This document shows positions 9,247 to 17,460 of a stretch of 64,000 nucleotides of DNA, one piece after another (position 1 is the stretch's first letter; each line of letters starts with the position of its first letter). Made by a program: the position numbers and the translations under genes. Origin of the DNA: Yoonia vestfoldensis DSM 16212 (GTDB lineage Bacteria > Pseudomonadota > Alphaproteobacteria > Rhodobacterales > Rhodobacteraceae); NCBI RefSeq assembly GCF_000382265.1, contig NZ_KB907981.1, positions 111,306 through 175,305 of the forward strand, written 5' to 3'. The notes beneath the pieces are model-generated. The model was not told the DNA's origin and did no database searches. It saw nothing but the letters and a program-made list of their open reading frames with translations.

Positions 9247-9980
9247 TATTCCGCCGCCTCGTGATGGTGATGGCCATGATCGTGGTCATGTTCATGCCGG
9301 TACAGCGCCAGCGCGCCACCCGTGCCCGTCCCGAACAATTCGCGGTAGGCGGGGGCGGCGGACACGACTTCGGGCGTGCCTTCGCAGCAGATATGGCCGT
9401 TGAGGCAGATCACCCTGTCGGACGCGCTCATCACCACGTGCAATTCGTGGCTGACCATCAGCACCGCACAGCCCAAGTCCTGCCGCACGGCAGCGATCTG
9501 GCGATAGAAGGCCGCCGATCCGGGCTGGTCGAGCCCTTGGGTCGCTTCATCCAGCATCAGCACGTCGGGGTTCGCCAAAATCGCGCGTGCGAGCAGCACA
9601 CGCTGGAACTGCCCGCCCGACAATTGCGACATCTGCTGTCTTTGCAATCCGGCCACGCCCGCCGTGCGCAACGCCTCGGAAGCAGCGGCGGCAGGCACCG
9701 GCTTGGGCAGGTTCAGGAACCGCGCCACGGTGATCGGCAAGGTCGGATCGATATGCAGTTTCTGCGGCACATAGCCGATGCGCAGGCCGGGCGCGCGGGT
9801 CACTGTCCCCTTTTGCGGTTTCAGCGCGCCGATCAGCAACCGCAGCAACGTGGATTTGCCCGATCCGTTGGGGCCCACGATCGTCACGATCTCGCCTTTG
9901 TCGAGCGACATGCTGACGTTCTGCAGAACCCTTTGGCCACCATGGCCAAAGTCGATGTGGCGCGCGTCGATAAGGCTCAT
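9246..9980 (-). CDS. znuC: zinc ABC transporter ATP-binding protein
   Basis: Predicted protein of 244 residues from the ATG at 9980, which overlaps the zur stop (ATGA); an in-frame start 30 bases upstream is less likely. Walker A is GPNGSGKSTLLRLL, the ABC signature is LSGGQFQRVLLARA and Walker B is VLMLDEATQGLD. It powers zinc import with ZnuB and ZnuA. The extreme C-terminus is a His/Asp cluster (HEHDHDHGHHHHEAAE), which could bind zinc and give feedback control, as proposed for some ZnuC proteins; that role is inferred. Confidence 0.94.
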   Translation of the reverse strand: MSLIDARHIDFGHGGQRVLQNVSMSLDKGEIVTIVGPNGSGKSTLLRLLIGALKPQKGTVTRAPGLRIGYVPQKLHIDPTLPITVARFLNLPKPVPAAAASEALRTAGVAGLQRQQMSQLSGGQFQRVLLARAILANPDVLMLDEATQGLDQPGSAAFYRQIAAVRQDLGCAVLMVSHELHVVMSASDRVICLNGHICCEGTPEVVSAAPAYRELFGTGTGGALALYRHEHDHDHGHHHHEAAE

Positions 9981-10459
9981 GCGGCGGCATCCGGCTGGCA
10001 GGCAGGACAAATCCCTTCGGCCTCGATCATCGTCTGCTCAAGCTGGAACCCGTTGGCGGCGGCGGCCTGTGTCAGGCTGCGCGAACTGGCCTGTGCCTCG
10101 GCCACGGTGCCGCATTTGCGGCAGATCATGAAGGCCGGATCATGCACAGCACCGGGATGCGCGCAGGCGATAAAGGCGTTCAGCCGCTCGATCCGGTGGG
10201 CAAAGCCCTGTTCGACCAGAAAGGCCAGCGCGCGATAGGCGACGGGCGGTTTGGACCCCAGCCCTTCGGCATCAAGCCGCGCCAGCACGTCATAGGCCCC
10301 AAGGGCAGAGTGGCTTTCAAGTAGAATTTCCAGCACCCGCCGCCGCACGGGGGTCATGCGGACCTTGCGATCCACGCAAGCGCTGTCTGCCGCCGCAAGT
10401 GCGGCGCTGATGCAGCTGTCGTGATCGTGCCGGGCAAAGGCCATGGGGTCTTGGGACAT
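9977..10459 (-). CDS. zur: zinc uptake regulator, Fur family
   Basis: Predicted protein of 160 residues from the ATG at 10459, giving a normal Fur-family length; upstream in-frame starts would run across the operator and into the divergent znuA. The winged-helix region (RMTPVRRRVLEILLES ... YRALAFLVEQG) is followed by a zinc-binding domain with CRKCG and CPAC, the four structural-zinc cysteines. It represses zinc uptake genes when zinc is sufficient. It is first in zur-znuC-znuB and faces znuA across a 68-base gap holding an inverted-repeat operator, so autoregulation is likely. Confidence 0.93.
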   Translation of the reverse strand: MSQDPMAFARHDHDSCISAALAAADSACVDRKVRMTPVRRRVLEILLESHSALGAYDVLARLDAEGLGSKPPVAYRALAFLVEQGFAHRIERLNAFIACAHPGAVHDPAFMICRKCGTVAEAQASSRSLTQAAAANGFQLEQTMIEAEGICPACQPDAAA

Positions 10460-10469
10460 TGTGCGCCTT

Positions 10470-10498
10470 GTTATGATATAACATATCAAATATAACAT
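10470..10498. promoter_or_regulatory. probable Zur operator in the zur/znuA divergent promoter
   Basis: The 68 bases between zur and znuA hold an AT-rich dyad, GTTAT-GAT-ATAAC (10470-10482), followed by a second TATAACAT (10491-10498) that repeats the one at 10477-10484 with 14-base spacing. AT-rich GTTATAnnATAAC-type palindromes are typical of alphaproteobacterial Zur boxes. The site can control both divergent units. Binding is inferred. Confidence 0.75.
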
Positions 10499-10527
10499 CA
10501 CATCGAAATCACCACAAGGACCACGCC

Positions 10528-11556
10528 ATGATTCGTTTTCTGTCCCTCTGCGCACTTGCGCCCACCGCTGCCCTTGCCGACGTGCCACAGGTGATGACCG
10601 ATTTCGCGCCTATTCACAGCCTGACAGCACAGGTCATGGGCGATCTGGGCACGCCCGATGTGTTGCTGCCCCCGGGTGCGGACCCGCATGATTTCGCCCT
10701 GCGCCCCAGCGACGCCGAAGAACTGGGCGCCGCAAACCTGATGATCTGGACCGGCCCGAGCCTGACGCCCTGGCTGACCGACCTGATCGACACGCTCGCC
10801 CCGAATGCCACGCAGGTGACCCTGCTCGACGTCGCCGGATGGGAGACGCTGCCGATCCGCGACATCCAGAAATTCGTCGTACCAGCCGCCGAGGATGATC
10901 ATGACCATGCGCATGACGATCATGACCATTCTCACGATCACGATCACGCCCATGATGACCATGGGCATGACCACGGGGAGTCCCATGACCACGGGCATGA
11001 CGATCATGCCCATGGCGATCACGACCACGACCATGGTGACTTTGACCCCCACGCCTGGCTTGACCCGAACGTGGCACAAGTCTGGGTCGCCGCGATTGCC
11101 GATCAGCTTGGCAACGCTGATCCTGAGAATGCCGTGACCTATGCCGCCAATGCCGAGGCAGCGATTGCCCGGCTGACAGTGCTTGATGCGGAACTGGCGG
11201 CACAACTGACCCCGTTCGCAGGTCTTGCCTATATCCTGCCACATGACGGCTATCAGTATTTCGAGTCCCGCTACGGGCTGACCGCCGCCGGTGCGATTTC
11301 CGGCATCGACGCGCGCACCCCCGGCCCTGCACAGGTCGCGAGCCTGCGTGACCAGATGGCCGACAGCCAGATCGTTTGCGTCTTCAGCGACGCCGAAATC
11401 GGCGACCGTTGGGCGACCGTCGTCACCGAAGGCACCGAGGCCCGCACCGCCCAGATCGACGGTGTCGGCGCAGGTCTGGACAGTGGCGCCGCGCTTTACG
11501 AAGCGCTGCTGCGCCGTCTTGCCGATGACTTTGCCGCCTGCCTTGGCGGTGCGTAA
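10528..11556 (+). CDS. znuA: zinc ABC transporter substrate-binding protein
   Basis: Predicted protein of 342 residues with a signal peptide ending TAALA (residue 17). It is a cluster A-I metal-binding protein that captures zinc in the periplasm and delivers it to ZnuB/ZnuC. Zinc-ligand positions are seen in DFAPIHSLTAQV, DFDPHAWLDPN and ILPHDGYQYF. Between about residues 124 and 172 there is a very His/Asp-rich loop with repeated HDH motifs, a zinc-sponge feature known in ZnuA. It is transcribed divergently from zur behind the operator. Confidence 0.95.
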   Translation: MIRFLSLCALAPTAALADVPQVMTDFAPIHSLTAQVMGDLGTPDVLLPPGADPHDFALRPSDAEELGAANLMIWTGPSLTPWLTDLIDTLAPNATQVTLLDVAGWETLPIRDIQKFVVPAAEDDHDHAHDDHDHSHDHDHAHDDHGHDHGESHDHGHDDHAHGDHDHDHGDFDPHAWLDPNVAQVWVAAIADQLGNADPENAVTYAANAEAAIARLTVLDAELAAQLTPFAGLAYILPHDGYQYFESRYGLTAAGAISGIDARTPGPAQVASLRDQMADSQIVCVFSDAEIGDRWATVVTEGTEARTAQIDGVGAGLDSGAALYEALLRRLADDFAACLGGA

Positions 11557-11562
11557 CCGGCC

Positions 11563-13137
11563 CTAGAAATCAGTGGGCGCGCCGCCTTCCGCCTTGCGCC
11601 GCGCCACGAAATCGGCCAGCTCTTCCTTGATGGCCACATCCAGCGGCGGGGCCTCGAAGGTCGCAAGAATATCCTTGTAAAGGTGATGCGCGCGTTCCGC
11701 CGTGCCGATGGACCCCGCTGCCTCCCACGCCTCGTGATTGCGCCAGTCGGACACAAACGGCTGATAGAACGCCTGTTCGAACCTGTCCTGCGTGTGCTGT
11801 GTGCCAAAGAAATGCCCGCCCGGTCCCACCTCCTTGATCGCGTCAAGTGCGATGTCGTCAGGCCCTGTCGCGGTCAGCATCGGGTCCATGTAACGCTGGA
11901 TCATCTGGACGATCTCGCAGTCCATGATAAACTTTTCCGGACTTGCGATCAGCCCGCCCTCGAGCCAGCCCGCCGCATGATAGACAAGGTTTGTGCCGGA
12001 CTGCACAGCAGACCAGAGCGAATTCGAAGTCTCCCACATCGCCTGGCCATCGGCGAGGTTTGCGGCGCAGACGCCCGAGGCCCGCATGGGCAACCCGTAG
12101 AACCGCGCCATCTGGCCCGTCATCTGGGTCGCGCGCATGTATTCGGGCGTGCCAAAGGCGGGCGCGCCAGATTTCATGTCGACGTTGCTGGTGAAGGTCC
12201 CGATCACGCAAGGCGCGCCGGGGCGGACATATTGGAACAGCGCGATGGCCGACAAAGCCTCGGCAATCGACAGGGTCACGGCCCCCGCCATCGTCACGGG
12301 CGCCATCGCCCCAGCGAGCGTGAAGGGTGTGACAATCACAGCCTGCCCGCGCCGGATGCAGCGAAGGCAACCGTCGATCATCGGCACGTCGTGTTTCAGG
12401 GGCGATGTGGAGTTGATGTTGGTGTACATATGCGGTTTGGACGCAAACTGATCCTCGGTCAGACCGCCCGCGATGCGGACCATCTCCATCGCATCCTCGA
12501 CCCGTTCGCGCCCCAAGGAATAGGCATGCGCGACCTTGTCGGTCAGGACCATCTTGTCGTGGATCACGTCGAGATGGCGCACAGAGGCGTGCACATCCAC
12601 AGGTTCCACCGGATAGCCGCCGGAAAAATGGATGCAGTTGAAGTACTGCGTCAACCGCAACAGGTTCGCGCATTGCTCGCGCGTGCCGGAGACTTTGCGC
12701 CCGATTTCCAGATCGTGGTAATTGGGCGGCGAGGCGACGGCCCCGAACAGGATATGCTTGCCGCCGATCGTGACCTTGCGATCGGGATTACGCGGGGTGA
12801 TGTCGAATTGCGCAGGCGCATGGGCCAGCATTTCCATCACCCAGTCGCGGCCCATGCGCACATTGGTGCCGTTCACGGTGCAACCGGCCTGCCGGAACAG
12901 CGCCAGCGCCTCTTCGTTCAGAAACTCGATCCCGATCTCTTCAAGGATGCGCATCGCGCCGTCATGGATTGCCTGCACGCCGTCGGGCGTCAGCGGTTCG
13001 GTCGGGCGGTCGGTGTTGACCGGCAGGTGCCAAGACATCTGGTCGATCGCCGCCGTGCCGCGCCGTGTCGCATTGCCTGCCCGTCCGCCACCGCGCCGCC
13101 GTGTCTTGCCATCTGCCTGCATCGTGATCCCTGCCAT
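11563..13137 (-). CDS. trimethylamine methyltransferase (MttB) family protein
   Basis: Predicted protein of 524 residues of the MttB superfamily, cobamide-dependent methyltransferases that demethylate quaternary or tertiary amines. The frame is uninterrupted, so this is a non-pyrrolysine member, like the glycine-betaine enzyme MtgB, not true trimethylamine methyltransferase; it ends on TAG. No corrinoid protein gene is adjacent. The substrate is not predictable; betaines or related methylamines are the family's usual substrates. The N-terminal ~35 residues are Arg/Gly-rich; an alternative start at 13122 exists. It is convergent with znuA. Confidence 0.85.
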   Translation of the reverse strand: MAGITMQADGKTRRRGGGRAGNATRRGTAAIDQMSWHLPVNTDRPTEPLTPDGVQAIHDGAMRILEEIGIEFLNEEALALFRQAGCTVNGTNVRMGRDWVMEMLAHAPAQFDITPRNPDRKVTIGGKHILFGAVASPPNYHDLEIGRKVSGTREQCANLLRLTQYFNCIHFSGGYPVEPVDVHASVRHLDVIHDKMVLTDKVAHAYSLGRERVEDAMEMVRIAGGLTEDQFASKPHMYTNINSTSPLKHDVPMIDGCLRCIRRGQAVIVTPFTLAGAMAPVTMAGAVTLSIAEALSAIALFQYVRPGAPCVIGTFTSNVDMKSGAPAFGTPEYMRATQMTGQMARFYGLPMRASGVCAANLADGQAMWETSNSLWSAVQSGTNLVYHAAGWLEGGLIASPEKFIMDCEIVQMIQRYMDPMLTATGPDDIALDAIKEVGPGGHFFGTQHTQDRFEQAFYQPFVSDWRNHEAWEAAGSIGTAERAHHLYKDILATFEAPPLDVAIKEELADFVARRKAEGGAPTDF

Positions 13138-13203
13138 TTCTCAGGGCAGGATGGCAAAACCAGCGCGGGGATGATGACGAAAAACCGACAAAAGCCGTCG
13201 CAT

Positions 13204-13911
13204 TCAGCTTGCGATCAGCTTTTCCCGCCGCAGCCATGCGGGAATATCGGCGATACTGTCAAGCACGGTATCGGCCAGCCCCGCCAGTTCCTCGCGCGGG
13301 GCGGGTCCGGTCAGCACACCCACCGTCAGCATCCCCGCTGCGCGCCCTGCATGCAGGTCATGCGTGCTGTCGCCGACCATGATACACGCGTCAGGGCCCA
13401 GCCCCGTCGCGCGGCAAAAGCCGATCAATTGCCCCGGTCCGGGCTTGGCACCGTATCCGCTGTCATAGCCCGCGACAAAGGCGAAATCGGACCGGATACC
13501 GGCCTTGTCGAGATGGCGCAGCGCGGGGCCTTCGGCGTCGTTGGTGACCACGCCAAGGGTCAGGCCCAATTGACGCAGCCCCGCAGTATAGGCGCGCAAC
13601 GGCACCGCCTCGACCTGATCGACCTGTGCTGATCCCGCATTCATTCGCCCGATCAGCGCGGCCTTGTCCACGTCGCCGGGCAGCACGTCAAGGATCGCAT
13701 CAGCCACATCACCCACGGTCGAGGCGATCACGATGCTGCCGGGAAAGAACCGCCCATTTTCCATGTCGTAACCCAGCGCCGCCGCCAGTCTTGCGCACAG
13801 GATCGGGTCGTCGCCTGCCTCTGCCACCAGCATGGCGCGGGTCCAAGCACCCCAAGTGGCGTTGAAATCGAACAAGGTGCCGTCCTTGTCAAAGATGATG
13901 CCTGCAATCAC
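13204..13911 (-). CDS. HAD-family phosphatase (phosphoglycolate phosphatase-like)
   Basis: Predicted protein of 235 residues from a GTG at 13911, chosen because an AAGGA lies seven bases upstream; an ATG at 13980 would overlap the DUF3572 gene. HAD motif I is FDKDGTLFDF with the nucleophilic Asp, motif II lies in VVTNDAEG, and motif III/IV in KPGPGQLIGF and MVGDSTHDLHAG. It should hydrolyse a small phosphorylated metabolite in the cytoplasm. 2-Phosphoglycolate is the usual annotation, but the substrate is uncertain. Confidence 0.85.
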   Translation of the reverse strand: MIAGIIFDKDGTLFDFNATWGAWTRAMLVAEAGDDPILCARLAAALGYDMENGRFFPGSIVIASTVGDVADAILDVLPGDVDKAALIGRMNAGSAQVDQVEAVPLRAYTAGLRQLGLTLGVVTNDAEGPALRHLDKAGIRSDFAFVAGYDSGYGAKPGPGQLIGFCRATGLGPDACIMVGDSTHDLHAGRAAGMLTVGVLTGPAPREELAGLADTVLDSIADIPAWLRREKLIAS

Positions 13912-13970
13912 GGTCGGTTCCTTCGTGCTTTGGTCCGCACCGGACCCGACCCGCAGGCCGGTGTCAAGCA

Positions 13971-14249
13971 TCAGGTCCAATGCACCTGTTCGGACCCCGG
14001 CAAGGCATAGCGCGCACGCAGCGGCATGTCATAGGCAAGCCCCTGCGCATCGCAAAAGGCCATGACCCAAGTGTCGTCCGTCGTCAGGAAATCCAGCACC
14101 GCCGCCTGAAAGGCGGGTTCCGCCGCGCGGTCGCGCAGATCATCGACCGACGCCCCGCTGGCCCCCAGAAAGGTCGTGCAGATCTCGTCCTGCCCGGCCA
14201 TCCAGCCCAAGGCCTGAAGCGCGATTACCTGCGCCTGATCCGGTCCCAT
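13971..14249 (-). CDS. DUF3572 family protein
   Basis: Predicted protein of 92 residues, matching the small alphaproteobacterial DUF3572 family (characteristic LQALGWMAGQDE ... FLGASGASVDDLR ... VLDFLTTDDTWVMAFC). It is predicted cytoplasmic and helical, without a known function. In relatives it is often next to the pleD-like diguanylate cyclase, as here, where it is divergently oriented from that gene and upstream of the HAD phosphatase. Confidence 0.85.
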   Translation of the reverse strand: MGPDQAQVIALQALGWMAGQDEICTTFLGASGASVDDLRDRAAEPAFQAAVLDFLTTDDTWVMAFCDAQGLAYDMPLRARYALPGSEQVHWT

Positions 14250-14343
14250 GATTCATCCTTTATTCACTGGAAAGAATTTCTTAACCAATACGACCGAAAC
14301 TGTCTGCAGGAAACGCCCTTGTTTCCGTGATGAGGACGCAGAC

Positions 14344-15735
14344 ATGTCGGGAAGGATATTGATCGTCGATGCGGTGCCGACCAACAGAATCGTGCTACGC
14401 GTCAAAATGCTGGCCGCGCAATTCATCGTCGAAGCCTGCGCATCGAACGCCGAGGCGATGGCGATCATCGCCCAGCATCGCCCTGACCTGATCCTCGTGA
14501 ACCTGTCCGACCCGGCCGAGGACCGGCACGGATTTTGCAGCGCCTTGAAGGCGGACCCCGACACCAGCACCATCGCGATCATCGCCGTGGGCATCGCGGA
14601 TACGTCGCGCGCGCGGTTTGCAGCCCTTGATGCGGGAGCCGACGACGTGCTGGCGCGCCCGATGAATGACGCGCTGCTGCTGGCGCGCATCCGCAGCCTG
14701 CTGCGCGCACGCTCTGCCACCGAGGAATTGTTCCTGCGCGACAGCACCAGCCGCGCGCTGGGGTTCAGCGAAAGCCAGACCGCCTTTGTCACACCGGGGC
14801 TGGTCACGCTGATCGCGCCGCAGACCGCGCCGGTGACACAGCTGATCGCCACCTTGCACGCAGGGCTGGGCCATCCTGTTGTGATCCAGACCGCAGCGGC
14901 GGTGCTGCGCGACAATGACGACGCGCCTTGCCCCGATCTTTTCATCATCCCCGCCGCCGACCCCAAAGGCGATGCAGGACCGCTTTTCAGCCTTGTGTCG
15001 GACCTGCGCAGCCGTGTGGAAACGCGCCTCGCGTCGGTACTGGTCATGGTCCCGGACGATCGCCCCGAAATAGCCGCGCTTTTTCTGGACCTTGGTGCCG
15101 ATGATGTCGTCACCCAAGGCGCTCTCCCGCAAGAGGTGCTTCTGCGCGCCAGGGCGCTGGTGCGGCGCAAGCAATTGCACGACGCCCTGCGCCGCAATCT
15201 GCGCGACGGGTTGCAGGCCGCGGTGACCGATCCGCTGACGGGGCTTTATAACCGCCGGTACGTCGACCATCACCTGTCGCGGATGTCCGAACAATCCGCC
15301 GCCGCAGGGCGCGCGCTGGCCGTGATGATGATCGACATCGACCATTTCAAGGCGATCAACGACAGCTATGGCCATGCCGCAGGCGACAGGGTGCTGGTCG
15401 CGCTGGCCGCGCGCCTGCGCGACAATCTGCGCGCGGTCGATCTGGTCGCCCGCATCGGCGGAGAGGAGTTTCTGGTCGCCATGCCGCGCACCAGTGCCGC
15501 ACAGGCGCAAGGGGCCGCTGACAGGTTGCGCAGGCTGGTCAACCAGACCCCTTTCGATCTGGGCGAGGCGCATGCGCCGATACAGGTCACGATTTCTGTC
15601 GGCGTGGCGCTCAGCGGCGAGGCGGGGCAAGACCAGCCCGACACGCACCGCATCTGCGATCTGGCGGATGCGGCCCTGTATCGCGCGAAATCAGCCGGGC
15701 GCGACCGTGTGGCGATGGACCTGACGGCCGCCTAG
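14344..15735 (+). CDS. PleD-like diguanylate cyclase with two receiver domains
   Basis: Predicted protein of 463 residues from the ATG at 14344, which has a GAGGA upstream. Order: REC1 (about 1-125), degenerate REC2 (about 150-285), GGDEF domain (about 300-460). The cyclase makes cyclic-di-GMP from two GTP. Its active site is RIGGEEF, and an inhibitory RxxD site (RAVD) sits five residues before it, so it is predicted active and product-inhibited. REC1 is odd: the PleD phospho-acceptor position 53 is Asn (LILVNLSD), and the acidic pocket reads VDA where VDD is normal, so classical phosphorylation is unlikely. It converges with the next gene, sharing CTAG at the stops. Confidence 0.9.
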   Translation: MSGRILIVDAVPTNRIVLRVKMLAAQFIVEACASNAEAMAIIAQHRPDLILVNLSDPAEDRHGFCSALKADPDTSTIAIIAVGIADTSRARFAALDAGADDVLARPMNDALLLARIRSLLRARSATEELFLRDSTSRALGFSESQTAFVTPGLVTLIAPQTAPVTQLIATLHAGLGHPVVIQTAAAVLRDNDDAPCPDLFIIPAADPKGDAGPLFSLVSDLRSRVETRLASVLVMVPDDRPEIAALFLDLGADDVVTQGALPQEVLLRARALVRRKQLHDALRRNLRDGLQAAVTDPLTGLYNRRYVDHHLSRMSEQSAAAGRALAVMMIDIDHFKAINDSYGHAAGDRVLVALAARLRDNLRAVDLVARIGGEEFLVAMPRTSAAQAQGAADRLRRLVNQTPFDLGEAHAPIQVTISVGVALSGEAGQDQPDTHRICDLADAALYRAKSAGRDRVAMDLTAA

Positions 15736-16181
15736 CGGCGCAATTCCTGTTCCAGCCGGTCGGCAAAGGCCTGCCGGCGTTCAGGTGGCATCGCCGCAAT
15801 CCTGTCCAGCACCGCCATCCGCGCGCGCGCCTGCACCTGGTTCAGCCGGTCCGCCTGTTCCTCGAGCAGGGCCAGCGTCACCGCCGGATCATAGGGATCG
15901 GCGCGCAGGGCGGCGGCAACCGCCGCCATCTGACCGCGAAAATCATGGCCGCGCAAACTACGGTCCGCGCGCAAGTCGCGTCCAATCGCGCGCCGTTCGT
16001 CGTCGGACAGCGCGCGCGCGACAGGGCCGACGCCAAAGTCGATCCGTGGCGACGCGCGGTCGCCAAAGCGGCCCGACACCATCGCGCCACCGATGATGCC
16101 TGCCACCGCAAGGTTCAGCGCCAGCGACACCACCAGCACGATGCGCCAGATACGGGACGGGCGCGTCTGCACATCAGCCAT
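15732..16181 (-). CDS. periplasmic heavy-metal sensor-like (ZraP/CnrX-type) protein
   Basis: Predicted protein of 149 residues with one N-terminal membrane helix (about 13-33) and a helical Arg/Ala/Asp-rich domain that matches the Metal_resist/ZraP-like family in pattern (LSDDERRAIGRDLRADR, LLEEQADRLNQVQARAR, MPPERRQAFADRL). It is anchored with its domain in the periplasm. It overlaps the upstream anti-sigma-like gene by eight bases and is in the ECF sigma operon, suggesting envelope stress or metal sensing. Metal ligands are not obvious. Confidence 0.75.
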   Translation of the reverse strand: MADVQTRPSRIWRIVLVVSLALNLAVAGIIGGAMVSGRFGDRASPRIDFGVGPVARALSDDERRAIGRDLRADRSLRGHDFRGQMAAVAAALRADPYDPAVTLALLEEQADRLNQVQARARMAVLDRIAAMPPERRQAFADRLEQELRR

Positions 16182-16521
16182 CGGACAAATCTCCTGCGAT
16201 CATGAATTCCTCGGCTGACAATCCCAGACTGACCGTCTCGCCCAAAAGGCCTGTGGCGTAATCCGCGACCACGGGCGGCGGGGCGATGCCGATCCAGATA
16301 CCTGCGACCGTCGCCGCCGCCAGACTACCCAAAGCGGGCCAGCCGCCGATCATCGCGCGCATCTGCGCCAGCACCGAAGGCTGCGGGCGCAGCACCGGCA
16401 CCGGGCGCGCGGCATCCGCCAGCACCCGCGCGATCAAAGCGTCATCGGGCACGGGCGCCAGATTGCGCGCCTGCGCGAACAGATCGTCCAGCATATCGTC
16501 AGGCGGGTTCGTCATCGTCAT
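16174..16521 (-). CDS. putative anti-sigma-type small membrane protein
   Basis: Predicted protein of 115 residues. The N-terminal half is acidic and probably cytoplasmic (DDMLDDLFAQARNLAPVPDDAL); one hydrophobic segment (about 66-90) is followed by a short C-terminal part. The start lies inside the sigma gene's 3' end (23-base overlap), typical of an anti-sigma factor made with its sigma partner. No family is recognised with certainty, and anti-sigma function is inferred from topology and position only. Confidence 0.6.
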   Translation of the reverse strand: MTMTNPPDDMLDDLFAQARNLAPVPDDALIARVLADAARPVPVLRPQPSVLAQMRAMIGGWPALGSLAAATVAGIWIGIAPPPVVADYATGLLGETVSLGLSAEEFMIAGDLSDG

Positions 16522-17113
16522 ACCCCAATTCTGCCTTGCGCCCCGCCATGATCGCGGAAAGCGCCCGTTTGCCGCGCGCCGTCAGACTTTCGACCGACGC
16601 CACGCTGATGTCCATGATCCCTGCGATCTGCGGGTTGGACAACCCTTCGAGATGCCGCAGCGCCACCGCCTGCGCCTGCCTGTCGGGCAATTGCGCCAAG
16701 GCATCCGACAACGCCCGCAGCCTTGCGCGGGTCTGCATTTGCGCCGCGACCGATGGCGTGGCATCCAGCGGTTCGGCCACCTCGTCGATCGCCACATGCC
16801 GCCTTTTGCGCAATCGGTCGGTGCACAGGTTCACGGTGACCCGGTACAGCCAAGTCGTGACCTGCGCCTCGCCCCGCCGCCAGTCGGGCGCGATCCGCCA
16901 GAGCCGCAACATGGCGTCCTGCGCCACATCCTCGGCCTCGGCACGATTGGCGAGCATCCGCAACGCCTGCGCCAGCACACGCGGCAACAGGCGCTGCGTC
17001 AGCGCCTCCGCCGCGCGGGGGTCGCCGCTGGCATGAGCCAGCAACAGATCCTCGTCCGAGGCATGGGCGAAAAGGTCGGGTACCGCCGTCATTTGTGATC
17101 GTGCTAGCGGCAT
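16499..17113 (-). CDS. ECF-type RNA polymerase sigma factor
   Basis: Predicted protein of 204 residues (an alternative ATG at 17092 would give 197). Region 2 is seen in AEDVAQDAMLRLWRIAP and VTTWLYRVTVNLCTDRLR, and region 4 in LPDRQAQAVALRHLEGLSN followed by the recognition helix. It redirects RNA polymerase to stress promoters. Downstream genes for a membrane anti-sigma-like protein and a ZraP-like protein overlap or abut it, and an EF-hand protein lies just upstream on the same strand. The signal is probably in the envelope. Confidence 0.9.
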   Translation of the reverse strand: MPLARSQMTAVPDLFAHASDEDLLLAHASGDPRAAEALTQRLLPRVLAQALRMLANRAEAEDVAQDAMLRLWRIAPDWRRGEAQVTTWLYRVTVNLCTDRLRKRRHVAIDEVAEPLDATPSVAAQMQTRARLRALSDALAQLPDRQAQAVALRHLEGLSNPQIAGIMDISVASVESLTARGKRALSAIMAGRKAELGYDDDEPA

Positions 17114-17166
17114 CCGCCCCCCGTGACAATCGGCGACAGGCGGGTGGCCTGCCGCGCGGGTCTGGT

Positions 17167-17460
17167 TCAGTCAGTCTGGCGCTGGCCATGCCGGGCGCCA
17201 CGCGCCTCGCGCGCGGCCTCGATCTCGGCCATCGTCACCCTGCCGTCGCCGTCAGCATCGACGCGGGTGAACATCCGCTCGGCGCGGGTGGCGGCACGGG
17301 TCTGCGCAAAGGCGGTGAATTCGGCCAGCGTCACAGCGCCGTCGCCATCGGTGTCCATCGCGGCAAAGTCCGGTCCTTGCCGGTGCCCTTGGGCGGCAGC
17401 CGCCCCTGCCGTGAGCGCAAGCGTCGCGACCAGCCCTGCAGTGATCCATCCATTTTTCAT
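17167..17460 (-). CDS. secreted EF-hand calcium-binding protein
   Basis: Predicted protein of 97 residues from the ATG at 17460, chosen because it yields a clear signal peptide (residues 1-24, ending AAAAQ). Two EF-hand loops follow: DTDGDGAVTLAEF (about residue 35) and DADGDGRVTMAEIE (about residue 65), each with the 1-3-5-7-9-12 acidic ligand pattern. It should bind calcium in the periplasm. It is probably the first gene of the sigma-factor operon or lies immediately upstream of it, so it may modulate that sensory pathway. Confidence 0.85.
   Translation of the reverse strand: MKNGWITAGLVATLALTAGAAAAQGHRQGPDFAAMDTDGDGAVTLAEFTAFAQTRAATRAERMFTRVDADGDGRVTMAEIEAAREARGARHGQRQTD

Noticed and set aside
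7966..9264. A 432-codon open frame on the plus strand
   Set aside because: It is antisense to the CAP gene and znuB, with a biased Arg/Gln/His composition and no domain.
10890..11040. Short tandem repeat resembling a CRISPR or minisatellite
   Set aside because: The repetition (CATGACCACG-like units) encodes the His/Asp loop of ZnuA in frame; there are no spacers or uniform repeats.
11563..11565. TAG of the MttB-family gene as a pyrrolysine codon
   Set aside because: It is at the very 3' end of a full-length frame, not at the internal position used by pyrrolysine MttB, and no pyl genes are in the window.
11683..13632. A 649-codon open frame on the plus strand
   Set aside because: It is antisense to the MttB-family gene and part of the HAD gene, is rich in Arg/His as shadow frames are, and has no recognisable domain.
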